The position numbers were made by a program, and so were the translations under genes. DNA of 64,000 nucleotides, taken from the NCBI RefSeq assembly GCF_009933135.1, contig NZ_MAEH01000011.1, positions 62,001-126,000 of the forward strand. Reading direction: 5' to 3'. The number at the start of each line of letters is the position of its first letter. Within the stretch, counting starts at the first letter, position 1. The stretch comes from Candidatus Enterococcus leclercqii. GTDB taxonomy: Bacteria; Bacillota; Bacilli; Lactobacillales; Enterococcaceae. A model generated the notes under the pieces. The model was not told the DNA's origin and made no database searches. It worked only from the letters and a program-made list of their open reading frames with translations. Shown piece after piece: positions 24,502 through 32,203 of this stretch.

Positions 24502-25926
24502 TTATTTGATTGTCACAAATTCCAGGTCGACCATCTTTGCCCAGGTTTCGATCTGATCTACAGTTAAATTCAACGAAACGACCGTGTGATGTCCGCCACC
24601 AGCTTCAATCCAAGCATGAATTCCTTTTTTGAAGTCCGGACGCGGGGTCCACATCACCCGAGCTACCGGCAGTTTTGGAGCAGCTTCAGTCGGCTCAAAA
24701 GCATCGACTTCATTGATCAGCAGTTTGTAGTGAGTACCGAAATCAGCCATGGAAACCACGACACCGGCGCCACCTTTACCGTCAAATACCAAACGCGCCG
24801 GATCTTCTCTATCGCCCATGGATAACGGCGAAACGACAATCTTCGGTTTGTTGACCGCCAAACTCGGATCCACCTCCATCATATGAGATTGCAGGATTGC
24901 TTCTTTGCCGGCTGCCATTTCATACGTATAATCTTCCATGAAGCCGGTGTTTTCACCGCGAGCCATGACTTTCATCAAACGGTCGATAGCCGCTGTCTTC
25001 CAGTCCCCTTCACCAGCAAATCCGATACCATCAGCCATCAGACGTTGAACGGCCAAGCCCGGCAGTTGTTGCATGCCGTAAAGGTCTTCAAAGTTGGTGG
25101 TGAAGGCATTGTAGCCGCCTGCTCCCAAGAATCGGCGAAGCCCGATTTCTTGTTTTGCCTGTACTTTGACGTGGGCATCCCACTTCTCGTGTTCGTAGTC
25201 GCCGTAATCAAAATCATACAATTCTTTGTATTCTGCAAACAACGCATCGACTTCTTCGTCAGTGACTGCATCCACGTATTGAACCAGATCACCAATCCCA
25301 AAGTAATCTACTGTCCAGCCGAATTGAATCTGTGCTTCGACCTTGTCCCCTTCAGTCACACCGACGTTACGCATGTTGTCGCCGAAACGAGCCACTTTGA
25401 TGTTGAAACTTTCATTGTAGGCTACTGCAACATCCATCCAGGCAGCAATATCTTCTTGAACATCAGTGTTTTTCCAATAGCCTACGACGATCTTGTTGTG
25501 TTTTTTCAGGCGGGCATTGATGAAGCCGTATTCCCGGTCACCGTGAGCACTTTGATTCAAGTTCATGAAGTCCATGTCGATGGTCGGCCAAGGAATGCTT
25601 TCATTGAATTGCGTAGCCAGATGCAGCAATGGTTTTTGCAGCATTTTGGTGCCGCGGATCCACATTTTTGCCGGCGAGAAGGTATGCATCCATGTGATGA
25701 CTCCGGCTACTTCATCGCGGTAGTTGACCTCTTTCATGATGCCGGTGATGGCATCGGCCGTCACAGCCAAGTCCTGCAAGACTACCGGATAAGGCAGTTT
25801 GCCGCTTTCGTTCAGCCCGTCAGTGATTGCTTGGGCATCTTTTTTGACCTCTTCCAGGGCTTCCGGGCCGTACAGGTATTGGGAGCCAACGACGAACCAG
25901 AATACTTTTTTATCTAATTTCAGCAT
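24502..25926 (-). CDS. araA: L-arabinose isomerase
   Basis: A 474-aa cytoplasmic enzyme interconverting L-arabinose and L-ribulose with Mn2+. Recognised by KVFWFVVGSQYLYGPEAL at the start, the ITWMHTFSPAKMWI segment, GFAGEGDWKTAAIDRLMKVM with an active-site Glu, LQSHMMEVDP with a metal-site His, and GGGHHTVVS near the end. Length equals that of lactobacillar AraA. ATG at 25926 follows AAAGGAGAATTACCC; the longer in-frame start is upstream of that site and rejected. Third gene of araR-B-D-A. Confidence 0.96.
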   Translation of the reverse strand: MLKLDKKVFWFVVGSQYLYGPEALEEVKKDAQAITDGLNESGKLPYPVVLQDLAVTADAITGIMKEVNYRDEVAGVITWMHTFSPAKMWIRGTKMLQKPLLHLATQFNESIPWPTIDMDFMNLNQSAHGDREYGFINARLKKHNKIVVGYWKNTDVQEDIAAWMDVAVAYNESFNIKVARFGDNMRNVGVTEGDKVEAQIQFGWTVDYFGIGDLVQYVDAVTDEEVDALFAEYKELYDFDYGDYEHEKWDAHVKVQAKQEIGLRRFLGAGGYNAFTTNFEDLYGMQQLPGLAVQRLMADGIGFAGEGDWKTAAIDRLMKVMARGENTGFMEDYTYEMAAGKEAILQSHMMEVDPSLAVNKPKIVVSPLSMGDREDPARLVFDGKGGAGVVVSMADFGTHYKLLINEVDAFEPTEAAPKLPVARVMWTPRPDFKKGIHAWIEAGGGHHTVVSLNLTVDQIETWAKMVDLEFVTIK

Positions 25927-25976
25927 GGGTAATTCTCCTTTATCGTAAATTTTTGATGACATTCCAAAGGGCTGCC

Positions 25977-26684
25977 TCAGTGGCTTTGCCCTGCTTGACC
26001 ATAGTAGGCATTGGCGCCGTGCTTCCGCAGGTAATGCTTGTCCAGGATCCTTTGCGGCAGTTCCGGTGCATAACTGTTCAGTTGATGGGCCATCCAGTTG
26101 GTGTGGCAGACTTCATCCAGCACCACCGCATTCATAACAGCGGCAGCGGCATCCTTGCCCCAAGTGAAAGGTGCATGACCGTGAAGCAACACACCTGGCA
26201 CTTCCAGCGGCTGCAAGCCCCGTTCTTTGAAGGTCTCCACGATCACATGCCCGGTATATTCTTCATAACCGCGGTCAATCTCTTCTTGTGTCAGGTAGCG
26301 GGCACAAGGTACCGCACCGTAAAAAGTATCGGCGTGGGTCGTGCCCATAGCCGGCACGTCCAACCCAGCCTGCGCCCAGGCCGTCGCATAAGTGGAGTGG
26401 GTGTGGACGATTCCACCGATTTCCGGAAAGGCTTTATACAAAACCGCATGGGTCGGTGTATCAGAAGAAGGATTGAGCGCACCTTCCACGACGTTGCCGT
26501 CCAAATCACAGACTACCATGTCTGCAGCTTTCATAGTTTCATAGTCAACACCGCTGGGCTTGATGACAAACAGTCCGGCTTCGCGATCAACAGCTGAAAC
26601 ATTTCCCCAGGTATACTTCACCAGACTGTGTTTCGGTAAATCCAGATTGGCTTTAAAGACTTTTTCTTTCAATGCTTCCAACAT
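25977..26684 (-). CDS. araD: L-ribulose-5-phosphate 4-epimerase
   Basis: A 235-aa class II aldolase/epimerase converting L-ribulose-5-P to D-xylulose-5-P. Zinc ligands are visible: His94 and His96 in [15 protein letters not shown], and a later His in [11 protein letters not shown]. The start [15 protein letters not shown] and the IKPSGVDYE loop are typical. ATG at 26684 follows GGGAG. It sits 50 bp upstream of araA and 58 bp after araB. Confidence 0.95.
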   Translation of the reverse strand: MLEALKEKVFKANLDLPKHSLVKYTWGNVSAVDREAGLFVIKPSGVDYETMKAADMVVCDLDGNVVEGALNPSSDTPTHAVLYKAFPEIGGIVHTHSTYATAWAQAGLDVPAMGTTHADTFYGAVPCARYLTQEEIDRGYEEYTGHVIVETFKERGLQPLEVPGVLLHGHAPFTWGKDAAAAVMNAVVLDEVCHTNWMAHQLNSYAPELPQRILDKHYLRKHGANAYYGQAGQSH

Positions 26685-26742
26685 CGTAAATGACTCCCTT
26701 CAATTTCCCAGCAGCAAACATGTATCCCGCGGCAATGCTATA

Positions 26743-28335
26743 TCAGATCAGGTGCTCGATAGCAGCTTTTTCGATTGGCAGTCCCGCGGCATAGCGTTTG
26801 ACATATTCATCAAAGCCGGCCACATCCCGGGCTTCCGGAACAATTGTGGAACCCTTGTCTCCTGCAAAGACCCGTTCATTCAAATAGCTGTCCAATGACT
26901 CGTCTGCTTCTTTGTTTATCAGGTAAGCTGCCAAAAGAGCAATCCCCCAGGCTCCGCCTTCACCGGCCGTCTCCATGACCGTCACCGGTGCGTTCATCAC
27001 TGCAGCCAAGACCTGCTGACCGACTACTGGCGTTTTGAAGATCCCGCCGTGACCGACGATGCTGTCGATTTGAACATTTTCTTCTTTTTGCAGGATATCC
27101 ATCCCGATTTTCATTGCACCGAATGCCGTGAAAAGATGCAGGCGCATGAAGTTGGCCAAAGTAAAGCGACTTTCCGGTGAGCGGACAAACAGAGGCCGTC
27201 CTTCCGGCATTTTAGTGATGTTTTCTCCTGAATAATAGCCATAAGACAACATACCGCCGCATTCTTCGTCACCTTCGAGAGCTGCGTTGAATAACTTGGC
27301 GAACATTTCGTCTGTAGCAATATCCAGCCCGGTCAGATCAGCAAATTCCCGGAACAATTTCATCCAGGCATTGATTTCGGAAGTACAGTTGTTGGTGTGG
27401 ACCATCCCCACCAGAGAGCCTGACGGGGTGGTTACCATGTCAATCTCCGGATGAACCGCAGACAACTCGTTTTCCAAAACGATCATGGCAAATGCCGATG
27501 TTCCGGCCGACACGTTCCCGGTGCGCTCAGCCACCGAATTGGTAGCCACCATCCCGGTCCCGGCATCCCCTTCCGGAGGGCATAGAGGAATACCTGCCTG
27601 AAGCGTTCCGGTAGGATCCAAAAGTTTGGCACCGGCGGCAGTTAATTTTCCGGCATCTGCGCCGGCTGTCAGGACCTGTGGCAGCAGTTCGTCCAGCTGC
27701 CAAGGCAGTGCTTCCGGTGAAATCAAGGCATTGAACTGATTGACCATCCGTTTGTCATAATCCTTGGTTTGGACATCAATTGGGAACATCCCCGAAGCAT
27801 CCCCGATTCCCAGTACCTTTTCCCCTGTCAGCTGCCAGTGAACATAGCCTGCCAAGGTGGTGAAGAAGCTCACCTCTTTGACATGCTCTTCTTTGTTCAA
27901 GACTGCCTGATACAGATGCGCAATACTCCAACGCTGCGGAATATTGTATTGAAAAAGATCGGTCAGCTTTTCTTCGGCTTCTCCGGTGATCGCGTTGCGC
28001 CATGTCCGAAAAGGTACCAAAAGCTCGTCAGCTTTATTGAAGGCCATATAACCGTGCATCATGGCTGAAAAGCCGATCCCGCCGACAGTCGTCAGCTTTT
28101 CCCCGTATTTTTCTGCAACTTCCGCTGCCAATTCTTTGTAGGCGGTCTGCAGTCCGCTCCAGATGTTTTCCAACGAATAGGTCCAGATTCCGTTGACCAG
28201 TTGATTCTCCCATTCGAAACTGCCGGAAGCGATAGTTTGGAAGTCATCGTCAATCAGAACTGCTTTAATCCTTGTGGAACCGAATTCGATCCCCAAGGTG
28301 GTTTTGGCTTGTTGAATCGCTGTTTTTGCATCCAT
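26743..28335 (-). CDS. araB: Ribulokinase
   Basis: A 530-aa FGGY-family kinase phosphorylating L-ribulose. N-terminal phosphate loop [16 protein letters not shown], the central [27 protein letters not shown], and the ATP site [18 protein letters not shown] and [17 protein letters not shown] are present. ATG at 28335 is chosen because GGAGG lies 11 nt upstream; the upstream ATG at 28353 overlaps that site. It begins 50 bp after araR. Its GC content is visibly higher than that of araR. Confidence 0.94.
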   Translation of the reverse strand: MDAKTAIQQAKTTLGIEFGSTRIKAVLIDDDFQTIASGSFEWENQLVNGIWTYSLENIWSGLQTAYKELAAEVAEKYGEKLTTVGGIGFSAMMHGYMAFNKADELLVPFRTWRNAITGEAEEKLTDLFQYNIPQRWSIAHLYQAVLNKEEHVKEVSFFTTLAGYVHWQLTGEKVLGIGDASGMFPIDVQTKDYDKRMVNQFNALISPEALPWQLDELLPQVLTAGADAGKLTAAGAKLLDPTGTLQAGIPLCPPEGDAGTGMVATNSVAERTGNVSAGTSAFAMIVLENELSAVHPEIDMVTTPSGSLVGMVHTNNCTSEINAWMKLFREFADLTGLDIATDEMFAKLFNAALEGDEECGGMLSYGYYSGENITKMPEGRPLFVRSPESRFTLANFMRLHLFTAFGAMKIGMDILQKEENVQIDSIVGHGGIFKTPVVGQQVLAAVMNAPVTVMETAGEGGAWGIALLAAYLINKEADESLDSYLNERVFAGDKGSTIVPEARDVAGFDEYVKRYAAGLPIEKAAIEHLI

Positions 28336-28385
28336 GCCGGGTAATTCCTCCATTTTCTTGATTAAACTTATCCTTCAGAGTATTT

Positions 28386-29474
28386 TTATCTTTTCGGGAC
28401 TGATACTGAATCACGGATAATCAGTTCCGGTTGGAAATAGTAACTTGGTGTGTCACCACCATTTATGGACTCCATAATATACTGAGCAGCCAACCGCCCC
28501 ATTTCCTCTTTCGGATGGGTCAGCGTTGTCAAAGGTACCCGACCGCCAACTGCTAGTGCCGAGTCGTCATTGCCAACGATTGAGACAGCTTCTGGCACCT
28601 GTAAACCAGCTTGTACTAGCTGATCAATCAATTCATAGGCAATCTCGTCATTATAAGTGACAACACCCGTCGTAGTAGAATCAGCAGCAGTCAATCGTGT
28701 AATAGCAGCAGCCATTACTTGAGCTTTGTTCTCTGTCGTATAGGTCATGATATCTTGCGGTTGTAAAGTTAATCCGGCTTCTTCAACTGCTTTGATAAAC
28801 CCCTTCATTCGGTATTTCCCTTGCAGATCGTCAATTTTAGTTAATAACAACAAGTCTTCATGTCCCTTTGCTACTAACTCTTTGGTAGCCAAATAACCAG
28901 ACTGAGTGTCATTGACGCAAATAGTTTGAACATCCAATTCTTCATAGTAAGCATTAATCATCAAAAAAGGGATTCCCCGTTCCTTAATAGCCACATAATA
29001 GGCTAGATTTGGGTTGTATTGATTGGATTTGGTAGGCTCAATAATCAAACCATCCACTCCTTGATCCAGCATTCGCATCAAGCATTCCCGCTCTTGGTCA
29101 TGATCATTATTGGTTGTCCCTAAAAGCAGAGAATAGCCTTGGCTGGCTAACTCTTGTTCCAGTCCTCGGATGATGGCTGGAAAAATATAGTTAGAAAGAT
29201 ACGTCATAATGACTCCGATGGTCTTATTCTTTTTCGGTAGGTTGTCCGGACGTGATACATAGGTGCCCGACCCTCGCGCTTTTCGTAGGAAGCCTTCGTT
29301 CACCAGAACGCCGATAGCCTGTCTTACCGTATGGCGACTTAATTTGTATGTTTCTTGCAAAGTATTTTCGGAAGGAATTAATTCATCCACTTGGTATTCA
29401 CCGCGAAGAATTGATTCTCGCAAATTGTCTGCTAGTTGTTCGTATTTAGGTTTCGTTTCCGCCACCCCTTTCAA
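28386..29474 (-). CDS. araR: Arabinose-responsive repressor AraR
   Basis: A 362-aa repressor of the AraR type: N-terminal GntR winged helix (LRESILRGEYQVDELIPSENTLQETYKLSRHTVRQAIGVLVNEG) and a LacI/periplasmic-binding-like effector domain (from about residue 85, TIGVIMTYLSNYIFPAIIRGLEQEL, to IIRDSVSVPKR). This hybrid and the length match B. subtilis AraR, which releases DNA on binding L-arabinose. The AraR box at its own promoter supports the call and indicates autoregulation of the araR-B-D-A transcript. The base composition is more AT-rich than araB, D and A. Confidence 0.92.
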   Translation of the reverse strand: MKGVAETKPKYEQLADNLRESILRGEYQVDELIPSENTLQETYKLSRHTVRQAIGVLVNEGFLRKARGSGTYVSRPDNLPKKNKTIGVIMTYLSNYIFPAIIRGLEQELASQGYSLLLGTTNNDHDQERECLMRMLDQGVDGLIIEPTKSNQYNPNLAYYVAIKERGIPFLMINAYYEELDVQTICVNDTQSGYLATKELVAKGHEDLLLLTKIDDLQGKYRMKGFIKAVEEAGLTLQPQDIMTYTTENKAQVMAAAITRLTAADSTTTGVVTYNDEIAYELIDQLVQAGLQVPEAVSIVGNDDSALAVGGRVPLTTLTHPKEEMGRLAAQYIMESINGGDTPSYYFQPELIIRDSVSVPKR

Positions 29475-29476
29475 TA

Positions 29477-29521
29477 AGTTGTACGTACATTTAGTTTACA
29501 ATGGAGCTGACCTCAAGTCAA
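29477..29521 (-). promoter_or_regulatory. araR-araBDA promoter with AraR box
   Basis: Minus-strand TTGACT (29516-29521) and TAAACT (29493-29498), 17-bp spacer. Directly downstream, AAATGTACGTACAACT (29477-29492) matches the B. subtilis AraR operator ATTTGTACGTACAAAT closely. Its position at +1 to +16 is that of a repressor block. No second box was seen before araB. Confidence 0.85.
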
Positions 29522-29562
29522 AGCTTTTTTGTGAATTTCTCTCACAACATCATGCTGACAAA

Positions 29563-29594
29563 AAAACCGACGCCATCCCTTCGCGTCGGTTTTT
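29563..29594 (-). terminator. Terminator of the 29.6-kb aldo/keto reductase
   Basis: Minus-strand stem AAAACCGACGC / GCGTCGGTTTTTTT with a 9-nt loop and a long T run. Confidence 0.85.
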
Positions 29595-29619
29595 GATTAA
29601 TCAATCAGATTTATGTTTT

Positions 29620-30534
29620 TTATGGCAAATCATTACCCGCAGCTAGATAGACACTGTACCACTCTTCTCTAGTCAAGCTAACCTCAGCAGCTTGGGCGAT
29701 TTCAGTAATTCGTGATGGTGTCATGGTTCCGATAATTACCTGCATGTTTGCCGGATGGCGCAAGATCCAAGCAGAACTCAAGCCAGTTTTGGTCATGCCG
29801 TATTTTTCTGCCAGCTCAGCTAACTTTTGATTCAAAGCTGGGAACTTGTCGTTGTCGATAAAGCTACCTTCAAACCAACCATATTGATACGGTGACCAAG
29901 CTTGAATCGTCATATCATGAAGACGAGAATACTCAAGAATACCGTTATCATGATCGATACTGCGAGGATCAGTCATATTCACATGAATTCCATTGTCAAT
30001 CATCCCAGTGTGCATGATTCCAAATTGCAATTGATTGGCTATCAATGGCTGGTTTACGTATTTTTGCAACAGATCAATCTGAGGTCCAGAAAAATTGCTG
30101 ACCCCGAATTGGCGGACTTTTCCAGCAGTGTATAACGTATCAAAAGCTTCTGCTACCTCTTCTGGCTCCATCAAAGTATCTGGTCGGTGTAGCAAAAACG
30201 AATCTAGATAATCGGTGTCCAATCGCTTCAGAATCTTTTCGACTGACTCGATAATATGCGCTTTGGAAAAATCATACATTTTTCCGGGTACAATCCCGCA
30301 TTTTGATTGGATGTGTAACCCTTCTCGTTTGTAATCAGTCTTTTTCAAAGCAGCAGCGAAGATTTCTTCGCATTTTCCGGCTCCGTAAATATCAGCATGA
30401 TCAAAAAAAGTAATACCATTTTCCACAGCAGTGGTGATAACTTCTACTGGATCTTTGGCATTGTCAATGCGCATACAGCCCAAGACAATCCCTGAGACTG
30501 TTTTTTGATCTGGACCGAATTTAATTTGTTTCAT
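29620..30534 (-). CDS. Aldo/keto reductase (YdhF-like)
   Basis: A 304-aa NADPH-dependent reductase of the YdhF-like group. Tetrad residues: Asp and Tyr in FFDHADIYGAGKCEE, Lys in LHIQSKCGIV, His in DSFLLHRPDTLMEP; the late VIIGTMTPSRITEIAQ segment contributes to the cofactor site. Only distantly like the reductase at 10.7 kb. ATG at 30534 follows AGGAGGAGC. Its promoter is a second MerR-type 19-bp-spacer promoter with the same dyad as at 11.7 kb, so both probably belong to one regulon despite being 19 kb apart. Divergent from the GH27 gene. Confidence 0.9.
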   Translation of the reverse strand: MKQIKFGPDQKTVSGIVLGCMRIDNAKDPVEVITTAVENGITFFDHADIYGAGKCEEIFAAALKKTDYKREGLHIQSKCGIVPGKMYDFSKAHIIESVEKILKRLDTDYLDSFLLHRPDTLMEPEEVAEAFDTLYTAGKVRQFGVSNFSGPQIDLLQKYVNQPLIANQLQFGIMHTGMIDNGIHVNMTDPRSIDHDNGILEYSRLHDMTIQAWSPYQYGWFEGSFIDNDKFPALNQKLAELAEKYGMTKTGLSSAWILRHPANMQVIIGTMTPSRITEIAQAAEVSLTREEWYSVYLAAGNDLP

Positions 30535-30597
30535 CGCTAGCTCCTCCTAATTTTCAACAAGCCGCAAATGCAGCTATTCCTCTGCTATAACGATGTC

Positions 30598-30628
30598 ATT
30601 GTAACACTTCAAGTATGCTTGAAGTAAA
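30598..30628 (-). promoter_or_regulatory. MerR-type promoter and operator, second copy
   Basis: Minus-strand TTTACT (30623-30628) and TACAAT (30598-30603) with a 19-bp spacer carrying ACTTCAAG-TATG-CTTGAAGT (30606-30625). The 8-bp arms are identical to those at 11726-11745. Confidence 0.8.
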
Positions 30629-30800
30629 GACCAGAAAGAGAATTTTTATGCTCGTTGCTTGTGCTAAAAAAATATATTCCGAAATTCGTCAACTTCTCAA
30701 TCTCATCTGCCGGTTTCGATATTAATGCGACGATACTTTCCATTTACCTCTATTGAGTAACAATTTTTTCCACTTTTGCTAAAAAAAGAGACTATCCTTA

Positions 30801-30813
30801 AGTTGCTAAAGCA
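30801..30813. promoter_or_regulatory. Small dyad upstream of the GH27 gene
   Basis: AGTTGCTAAAGCAAC forms a 6-bp-arm dyad about 40 bp before the GH27 start codon. It could be an operator or a leader hairpin. The remainder of the 319-bp divergent gap shows the MerR-type promoter and nothing else I can name. Confidence 0.35.
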
Positions 30814-30853
30814 ACAATTTAGACACGCGAAAAGCATTAAAGGAGACGAAAAA

Positions 30854-32119
30854 ATGAATCATTTGGATTTTGCTAAAACACCGCCGATGGGCTGGAATTC
30901 CTGGGACTGCTACGGCGCTTCCGTTCGCGAAAATGAGGTGCGGGCTCATGCCGATTTCATGGCAGAACATTTAAAAGAATACGGCTGGGAATATATCGTT
31001 GTAGATATCCAATGGAGCGAACCGGAAGCCGACTCAACCTGGTATCACGCCTTTTATCCATTGTGCATGGACGAATACTCCCGACTAATCCCAGCGGAAA
31101 ATCGTTTTCCCTCGTCAGCCAATGGAGGCGGCTTTAAAGCTTTAGGCGATTACATCCACTCCAAAGGCTTGAAGTTCGGAATCCACATTATGCGGGGCAT
31201 CCCACGCCAAGCCGTCCATCAAAATACACCAATCAAGGGAACTAAGCTTAGAGCCCGAGACATTGCCGAAAACAACATCTGCCCTTGGAACTCCGATATG
31301 TACGGCGTCAACGTGGACAAACCAGAAGGTCAGCTGTACTACGATTCACTGATGGACCTGTACGCATCTTGGGGGGTGGATTTCATCAAAGTCGATGATA
31401 TCGCCAACAGCTATCTTTATGGCGGCGGTCATCTGAAAGAAATCAAAGCAATCCGCAAAGCCATCGATAAGACCGGCCGACCGATTGTCCTCAGTCTCTC
31501 ACCAGGACCGGCAAAAGTTCATGAAGGCTGGTTTTTGCAAGACAACGCTAATATGTGGCGGCTGACCGATGATTTTTGGGACCACTGGGAGGCATTGTAC
31601 AAAATGTTCGACCGCTGTGCTGAATGGGCACCTTTTGTTCGTCCCGGCAACTGGCCGGACTGCGATATGCTGCCTCTGGGCCATATCGGAATCCGGGCTC
31701 ACGACGGCGGGGGTGGAAACAGCTGGACCCGTTTTACCAAAGACGAGCAGTATTTGTTGATGAGTCTGTGGACGATTTTTCAATCCCCGCTGATGTACGG
31801 CGGCACCCTGCCGGATATCGACGATTTCACTTTGAGTCTGTTCACCAATAAAGAAGTCGTTGAGATGTACCAGACGCTGACATATCGTCGGCAGCTCCAT
31901 CGCGATGACCACTTTATCATCTGGCATGCCCAATCGAAAACTCAGGAGTACTATGGAATCTTCAATGTCGGTGAAGCAGCAGCTGATCTGCCGGAAGAAC
32001 TGAAAGACCTGCTGAACGGCGAAAACCTGCTAGATATGTGGGCAGAAACTGAGCTGGCAAAAGCTGCGCCCCTGACCATCAACAGCCACGGCGGCCGCCT
32101 GTTCAAAGCGCTGAAATAA
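30854..32119 (+). CDS. Glycoside hydrolase family 27 (alpha-galactosidase or beta-L-arabinopyranosidase)
   Basis: A 421-aa GH27 enzyme. The N-terminal FAKTPPMGWNSWDCYGASV is the family hallmark, followed by YIVVDIQW, the nucleophile-region DFIKVDDI, and NMWRLTDDFWDHW near the acid/base. The C-terminus is a short beta domain. No signal peptide, so cytoplasmic. ATG at 30854 follows AAAGGAG; the longer in-frame start is rejected. GH27 covers both alpha-D-galactosidase and beta-L-arabinopyranosidase, which have the same stereochemistry at the bond; the surrounding arabinose genes make the second possible. A terminator follows. Confidence 0.88.
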   Translation: MNHLDFAKTPPMGWNSWDCYGASVRENEVRAHADFMAEHLKEYGWEYIVVDIQWSEPEADSTWYHAFYPLCMDEYSRLIPAENRFPSSANGGGFKALGDYIHSKGLKFGIHIMRGIPRQAVHQNTPIKGTKLRARDIAENNICPWNSDMYGVNVDKPEGQLYYDSLMDLYASWGVDFIKVDDIANSYLYGGGHLKEIKAIRKAIDKTGRPIVLSLSPGPAKVHEGWFLQDNANMWRLTDDFWDHWEALYKMFDRCAEWAPFVRPGNWPDCDMLPLGHIGIRAHDGGGGNSWTRFTKDEQYLLMSLWTIFQSPLMYGGTLPDIDDFTLSLFTNKEVVEMYQTLTYRRQLHRDDHFIIWHAQSKTQEYYGIFNVGEAAADLPEELKDLLNGENLLDMWAETELAKAAPLTINSHGGRLFKALK

Positions 32120-32130
32120 GCTGTACAAGA

Positions 32131-32161
32131 AAACTTCCGAAAAGTTATCGGAAGTTTTTTT
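32131..32161. terminator. Terminator between convergent GH27 and GH127 genes
   Basis: Stem AAACTTCCGA / TCGGAAGTTT with a 7-nt loop, then T residues, right after the GH27 stop. The left side is A-rich, so it may also serve the opposing gene. Confidence 0.85.
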
Positions 32162-32203
32162 GTATTCAGCTTTCATCAATCAGTTTGCCATTAGTGGCCG
32201 TTC

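Noticed and set aside
22891-25917. Long plus-strand open frames opposite xfp and araA
   Set aside because: Antisense to highly conserved coding sequence; products have no recognisable domains.
29529-29547. True Rex operator at araR
   Set aside because: Spacer is 7 bp and Rex sites have 6; kept only as a low-interest observation.
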